A model generated the notes under the pieces. The model saw nothing but the letters and a program-made list of their open reading frames with translations. It was not told where the DNA came from and did no database searches. DNA of 64,000 nucleotides from Thiohalomonas denitrificans (GTDB lineage Bacteria > Pseudomonadota > Gammaproteobacteria > Thiohalomonadales > Thiohalomonadaceae): NCBI RefSeq assembly GCF_016841685.1, contig NZ_JAENYR010000002.1, positions 37,075-101,074 of the forward strand, read 5' to 3'. Position 1 is the first letter of the stretch; every line of letters starts with the position of its first letter. Shown in pieces: positions 46,701 to 52,700 of this stretch. The translations under genes were made by a program, and so were the position numbers.

Positions 46701-49700
46701 GCCACCGATACCAATGGTAACCAGGCGCAGACCGAGCCTGTCGTGTTCGACCTCGTCGATGATCCCCTGACCACCATTATCGGGACGGTAGTTGATGCCC
46801 AGGATCAGCCGCTGCCCGGAGTCATCATAGAAGCCCTCGGCCAGACCACGCTAACGGCCGACGACGGCAGTTTTGTGCTGATGCAGGTTCCGGTAGCCCG
46901 GGGCGATGTCGCCGTTGCCGCCACCGGGAATCTGGGCGAAGAGCGGGTAACCGTGGTGAGTGACCCGATCGCGCCGGTCTGGGGCGGCACCACCGAAGTC
47001 GGGAAGCTCGTGCTCTATAGCCGAACCGTCAAGGTCGGCTACTACCACGCCTATTACGACTACGGGTTCGATTATCAGAAGCAGATCATCGAAAGGGCGG
47101 GTTTCGAGCCGGTCTATATCAATAACCTGTCCGGTTTCGACCTGAGTCAGATCGATATCCTCATGGTCGATGACTATTCCGGCTCCACCTACCACTGGGA
47201 TTACGCCAACTCACGGCAGCGCATTTTCGACTTCGTGGCAAACGGAGGAACACTGATATTCCATGAGGAGCATCCGAACAGTGTTTCCCGCGTTCTCCCC
47301 GATCTACCGGGTGCTCCTGCCAGCACGATTACTTACCATTCGGATTACTACGCCTCCAGGGTCAATAATGTCTATGACCGCTGGGGGCCGATCGGCGACG
47401 GCCCCGCGGGCAGCCTGCCACTCGGCAGCCTCTCCGCGAGCTATGCCAGCTACGGCTATGTGCCGCTGGCCGAACTGGCAGATGGTGTGACGCCGCACCT
47501 CTATAGGGAAGATCGCTACAAGAATCGGGTCAGCGGCTTCAGCTATGCGCACGGAGAGGGCGGTGTCTACTTCGGCACCATCAGGCTCCGCAATATCTCC
47601 ACCAGCAGCAATTATCACACCGTCTATGCGCCGAACGTGCTCAGCTACATGCAGGATTTGACGCTCAAGGACAGTGACGGGGACGGTCTGAAGGACATCT
47701 ACGAATTCGAGCATGGCACCAGCCCGTTCGATCCGGACTACGACCGTGACGGCCTGCTGGACGGTTTCGAGGTCAAATACGGCTTCGATCCCCTAACAGA
47801 TGGCGGCGAAGCAACCGCCGACTCCGATGCCGACGGCCTGACGAGCCTTCGCGAACAGGAACTCGGCACCCACCCCAAACTGGCGGACACCGATTCCGAC
47901 ACCCTGACCGACGGCTATGAGGTAGAAAACGGCTCGAATCCCACGTTGGCGGACTCCGACAATGACCGCCTCCGTGACGATGTCGAGTCCACCTACAACG
48001 CCGATCCGATGCTGGCCGACACCGATGGGGACGGTATCTCGGACTACGACGAAGTCTTCGTCTACCAAACCCGTCCGGATTCCGCGGATACCGATGGCGA
48101 CGGCCTATCCGATGCAGTTGAGACCAGCAACGAATACAGCTTCCTCGACCCGAACAACGCCTCGGATGCCGGTTACGATTACGACAATGACGGTTTGACC
48201 AATCTCGAAGAGCTGACCGTCTATCAAACCGATCCCAAGAACTCCGATCACGACGGGGACGGTATCAGTGACGGTGACGAGGTCGCCCAGAACCTGGATC
48301 CTCTCGATTCCGACTTCGACGACGACGGCTTGTTGGACGGCGAAGATCCGGTCGCCTGGGAATACGACATGCAGGCCCCGAGTGTGGAGTTGGTCACCCC
48401 TGCAGAGGGTGGCGAATTCGTCAATGGTCAGAAGCTGTTGGTGAAAATCTCGGCCTCCGACGATGGCCGGGTGACCTCGGTCGGCCTGCGGGCAAATGGC
48501 TCCGAGGTGGCAAGCGATACGACGGCACCCTATGAGTTCGCGTACACGGTACCGACTGACGCCAGCAACCTTGAGCTGCAGGCGTGGGCCGAAGATACAG
48601 CCGGGAACCGAGCAGAAACGCAGGTGACTAGGTGGCCCGTTGTTGACGATCCGCTAATGACAGTGGTGGGCCGTGTAGTCGATGCCAGAGGAAACGCTGT
48701 TTCTGGTGCTACTGTAGATGTCGGTGGCTTATCCACGCTGTCAGCAAAAGACGGAGTATTCGAATTCGTTGGCGTACCGACTGTAGAGCCAATGCTAAAG
48801 GTTTTAGTAAATGCAAAATTCGGCAACGAGCCGATGATTGCGGAATCGCCTTGGTTTGAACCTGTCAGAAGCGGAAGCTTAGATACGGGTGATTTAGCGC
48901 TCGAGCCCAAAAAGCTCTTCGTTAGCGGTGCCAACGATTCCGATATTGTATACGAGGGCGAGGTCGGGCTTACGCATAATCTCTACTCTAGCGGATACCG
49001 ATGGGATGTGAACTCGTATGGGCGAATAGTCGATGGAACCTCTGATGCGTATGATGGTGGTCAGAGGCTGATTGTTAGCGGGTATGACTATTACGGGGGC
49101 AATTCGGCCCTCACTCGACTAAATGGTCGCGAACTCACGCTTCCGAAAAAGCTATACGGCAATGTGGAGGTTCAGCGGCGGATTTATGTGCCAGAAGACG
49201 ATATTTATGCCCGTTTCACAGAAGTTATCGAAAATCCAACAGGTACGGCTCAAACCGTTTCCGTGAGAGTTTATGGGAATCTGGGGTCTGATTCAGGTAC
49301 ACAGGTCATCGCGACGTCATCAGGCGACCTGACCATAACTGCCGAAGATGGCTTTTTCCTCACAGATGATGGATGCAGTTCCTGTCGGGATCCCGCTGTG
49401 GGTCATTTGTTTAGAAATGATGATTCGGTCGGTGTAAAGCCAGAAAAGGTATGGCTGAATGGTGACTGGTATTATGCGGACTTCGTGCTCGAAATACCTC
49501 CTTTGGAAAAGCGAGTCATTGTACATTTTGCGGTGCAAAATCAATCGCGAAATGTGGCTTGGCAAAGGCTGGAGGAGCTCAGTTCATCTCTACCATTAGA
49601 CGGGATGGCGGCCGAAGAGGTTCCTTATATTGTCAATCAACAACTGTTGCTGGACAGTGATGATGACGGCATTTTCGATGCCGATGAGATTCCGCTGGGG

Positions 49701-52700
49701 CTCGACCCCTTCAATGCCGACACGGATGGCGATCAGCTGAATGACGAATTTGAGCTGACCTATGGCTTCAATCCGCTCTCGCCTGAGGGCGAAGGGGAGA
49801 CCCATGAGGACGGCGATGCCGACGGCCTGGAGAACATTCTGGAGCAGAGTCACGGCAGTGATCCCACCAATCCGGATACCGACGGCGATTCCCTGCTCGA
49901 CGGTGATGAGGTTCACGTATTTGGCTCCGACCCGCTAATTGCTGATACCGATGGCGACGGCCTCAATGACGACGTTGAGGTTGGGCTCGGCACACGGCCT
50001 GATCTGGCCGATACAGACGGCGATGGTCTGACCGACTACGAGGAAACCTATACCTATTCGACCGATGCTCTTGTGGCCGATACTGATGGCGATGGGCTCG
50101 GCGATGGATTTGAAATCACCTATAACCTCGAGAGTGCTTCGCCCGACGGAGACGAGGATTCAGACGGGCTCACGAACCTCGAAGAATTCGAGGCGGGAAC
50201 TCATCCCCGCGATAACGATTCGGACAACGATTTGCTTTGGGATGGCGAAGAACTCAAGCGTTTCGGTACGAACCCTAACGCCAGGGACACGGATGGAAGT
50301 GGCCGCTGGGATGTTGACGAAATTTTCGTGGATGGCACTGATCCGCTCCTATCGGGGGATGAACTGCCAGTAGAGTCATCGCATCCGTACCTGTACGACA
50401 TCAATAGCCGGTATTACCGCTTTCATAGGTACGGTTACCTTTACTACTCCCACGGCACGGCATTTGACGACACGTACGTTTCAGTAGAGGGCTCCAGCTA
50501 CCGGACCCCCTACAGGAACCATGTGATCAACGGATCCAACTATTGGCACGGCTACTCCGCCAATGGGGCCGAGCGTCATTATCCGGCGGTTGCCAAAAGT
50601 GGAGTCCTGCTCAGCCGCCGGGCCTACGTGCCGAGGTCGGGCGCGGCCTTCGTTCGCTACCTGGAGATCCTGTATAACCCGACAAATGAAGAAAAACAGG
50701 TCACCGTGACCCTGAACGGGCGCTACGGGGCGACTGACGCCAATACCAGGGTCCAAACGTCGAGCAACGACGCAACTTTTGATGAAAACGACGAGAACCT
50801 GATCTTGTGGGATGCCGGTTCGAGTTCGCGCCTGCATGCGGGACATCTGTTCGCCGGTCCTCACCGGAAACAGAATCCCGCCCACGCAACGAGGAGTGGT
50901 GACGATTGGAGTGTTGATTACGAGGTTGCGGTTCCGCCGGGTGAACGCCGGATCATTATGCACTTCGGCGTACAGGAAGGGTCTTTCGAGAACGCCAGCG
51001 CGGCCTTGTCCTACGCGCGCCGGGTGGAAGGCGTGGCGCTCGATGGCCTGACGCCGGATATGCAAGCGGATATCGTCAACTTCTTCGCCTATGCGGATCA
51101 GGATCAGGATGGACTAAACGATCAGCAAGAGATCGAGCTAGGCACCGATCCCGCCAATCCGGACAGTGACGGTGACGGGACTATCGATAGCGAAGATAGC
51201 GAGCCCTTGACAGCTGATGTTACCCCTCCCGTTGTCGAATTAATCGAGCCGTCCGCTGGGCAGCAGTTCACTGTCGGCGATACCGTCACACTCACTGTTG
51301 AAGTGGCCGATAATGAAACCCTTAATGAAGTGGAGATACTCGCCAATGGCGACCCGGTGTATGTCGGGAGCGAGGCAGGGAGTCACACGGCACAGTTCAC
51401 GGCCCCCTCCGCCGGCGAACTGTTAATCAGCGCCATCGCGACCGACGCAGCGGGCAATTCAACCGAGGTTTCGGGAACGTTCGTTGTTCAGCCCGACCCC
51501 GGAATGAGTGTAACCGGCCGAGTGCTCGACGCCTTGGGGGGCGGTGTCGGTGGCGCGGTTGTCACGGTTGGTGGCGTAAGCAAGGTCACTGGCGAAACGG
51601 GCCGGTTTACCATCGAAAATGTCCCGACTGTCGACCCGCAACTCTCCGTTGCCGTGGAAATTGAATTCGGCGAGGAGGTGATGACGACACAATCCGCGGA
51701 ATTTGCGCCTGTACGGGAGCAAACCGTCGATGTCGGTGACCTGGTGGTCCATGCGAACGGGCGGCAACTCGTTGCCCCTGCGGATAAGCGGTTAATCGAT
51801 TATGAAGGCGAAGTTTCGTCTCAATACCGCTTGTATGCCAACGGATATGATTGGGAAATCGACGGATATGGCAGCATCCAGGATGGCGATAGCGCTTACG
51901 ACAACGGCCAATACCTATCGGTCAACGGCATACAGTACTACACGGTTCAGCCGCGCCTGACCCGACAGAGCGGCAGAGAGCTCACTCTGCCGGAGGAAAC
52001 CATCGACGGGTTCGAGGTGATGCGCAGGATCTATGTGCCAACCGATGATTTCTATGCCCGCTTCACCGAGATCATTCGGAATACCTCGACCGTGACCCAA
52101 ACTGCCACTGTGCGTATCTATGGGTGGCTTGAGTCCAGTGCATCGGCCCAGGTGGTTGCGACTTCGTCCGGGGATAAATTGGTTGGCAGTGATGACGATT
52201 ACGTCCTCACGGATGACTCCTGTTCGAGCTATAGCTGCTCTCCGGCGGTAGGACACCTCTATACAGATTCTGGCCCCGGTGTTATCAGGCCGAGCAATAT
52301 CACCGTGGACTACGACTACAGCGCTACCTACGAGGTCGAGGTTCCGCCCGGAGAGGAGCGAGCGATCGTCCATTTTGCGGTGCAAAACCACGACCAGGAA
52401 ACCGCCAGGAATAAGCTGGAAGAGCTCTATCGTACCTCGACGCCGCTGCCCGCGATGATCCGCCAGGAGGGGCAGCAGATTGTCAACCTGAAGATCCTGC
52501 GGGATACCGATGACGATGGCCTTTTCGACGCTGAAGAGGTGCCGCTCGGGTTCGACCCGTACTCGAAAGACAGTGACGGCGATCAACTCGAGGATGGCTT
52601 CGAATACCAGTACGGCCTGAATCCCTTGTCCGCGCCGGGCGAAGGCGAGGCGAGTTTGGACGGCGACGGCGATGGGCTTACCAATCTCGAAGAGCAGACC

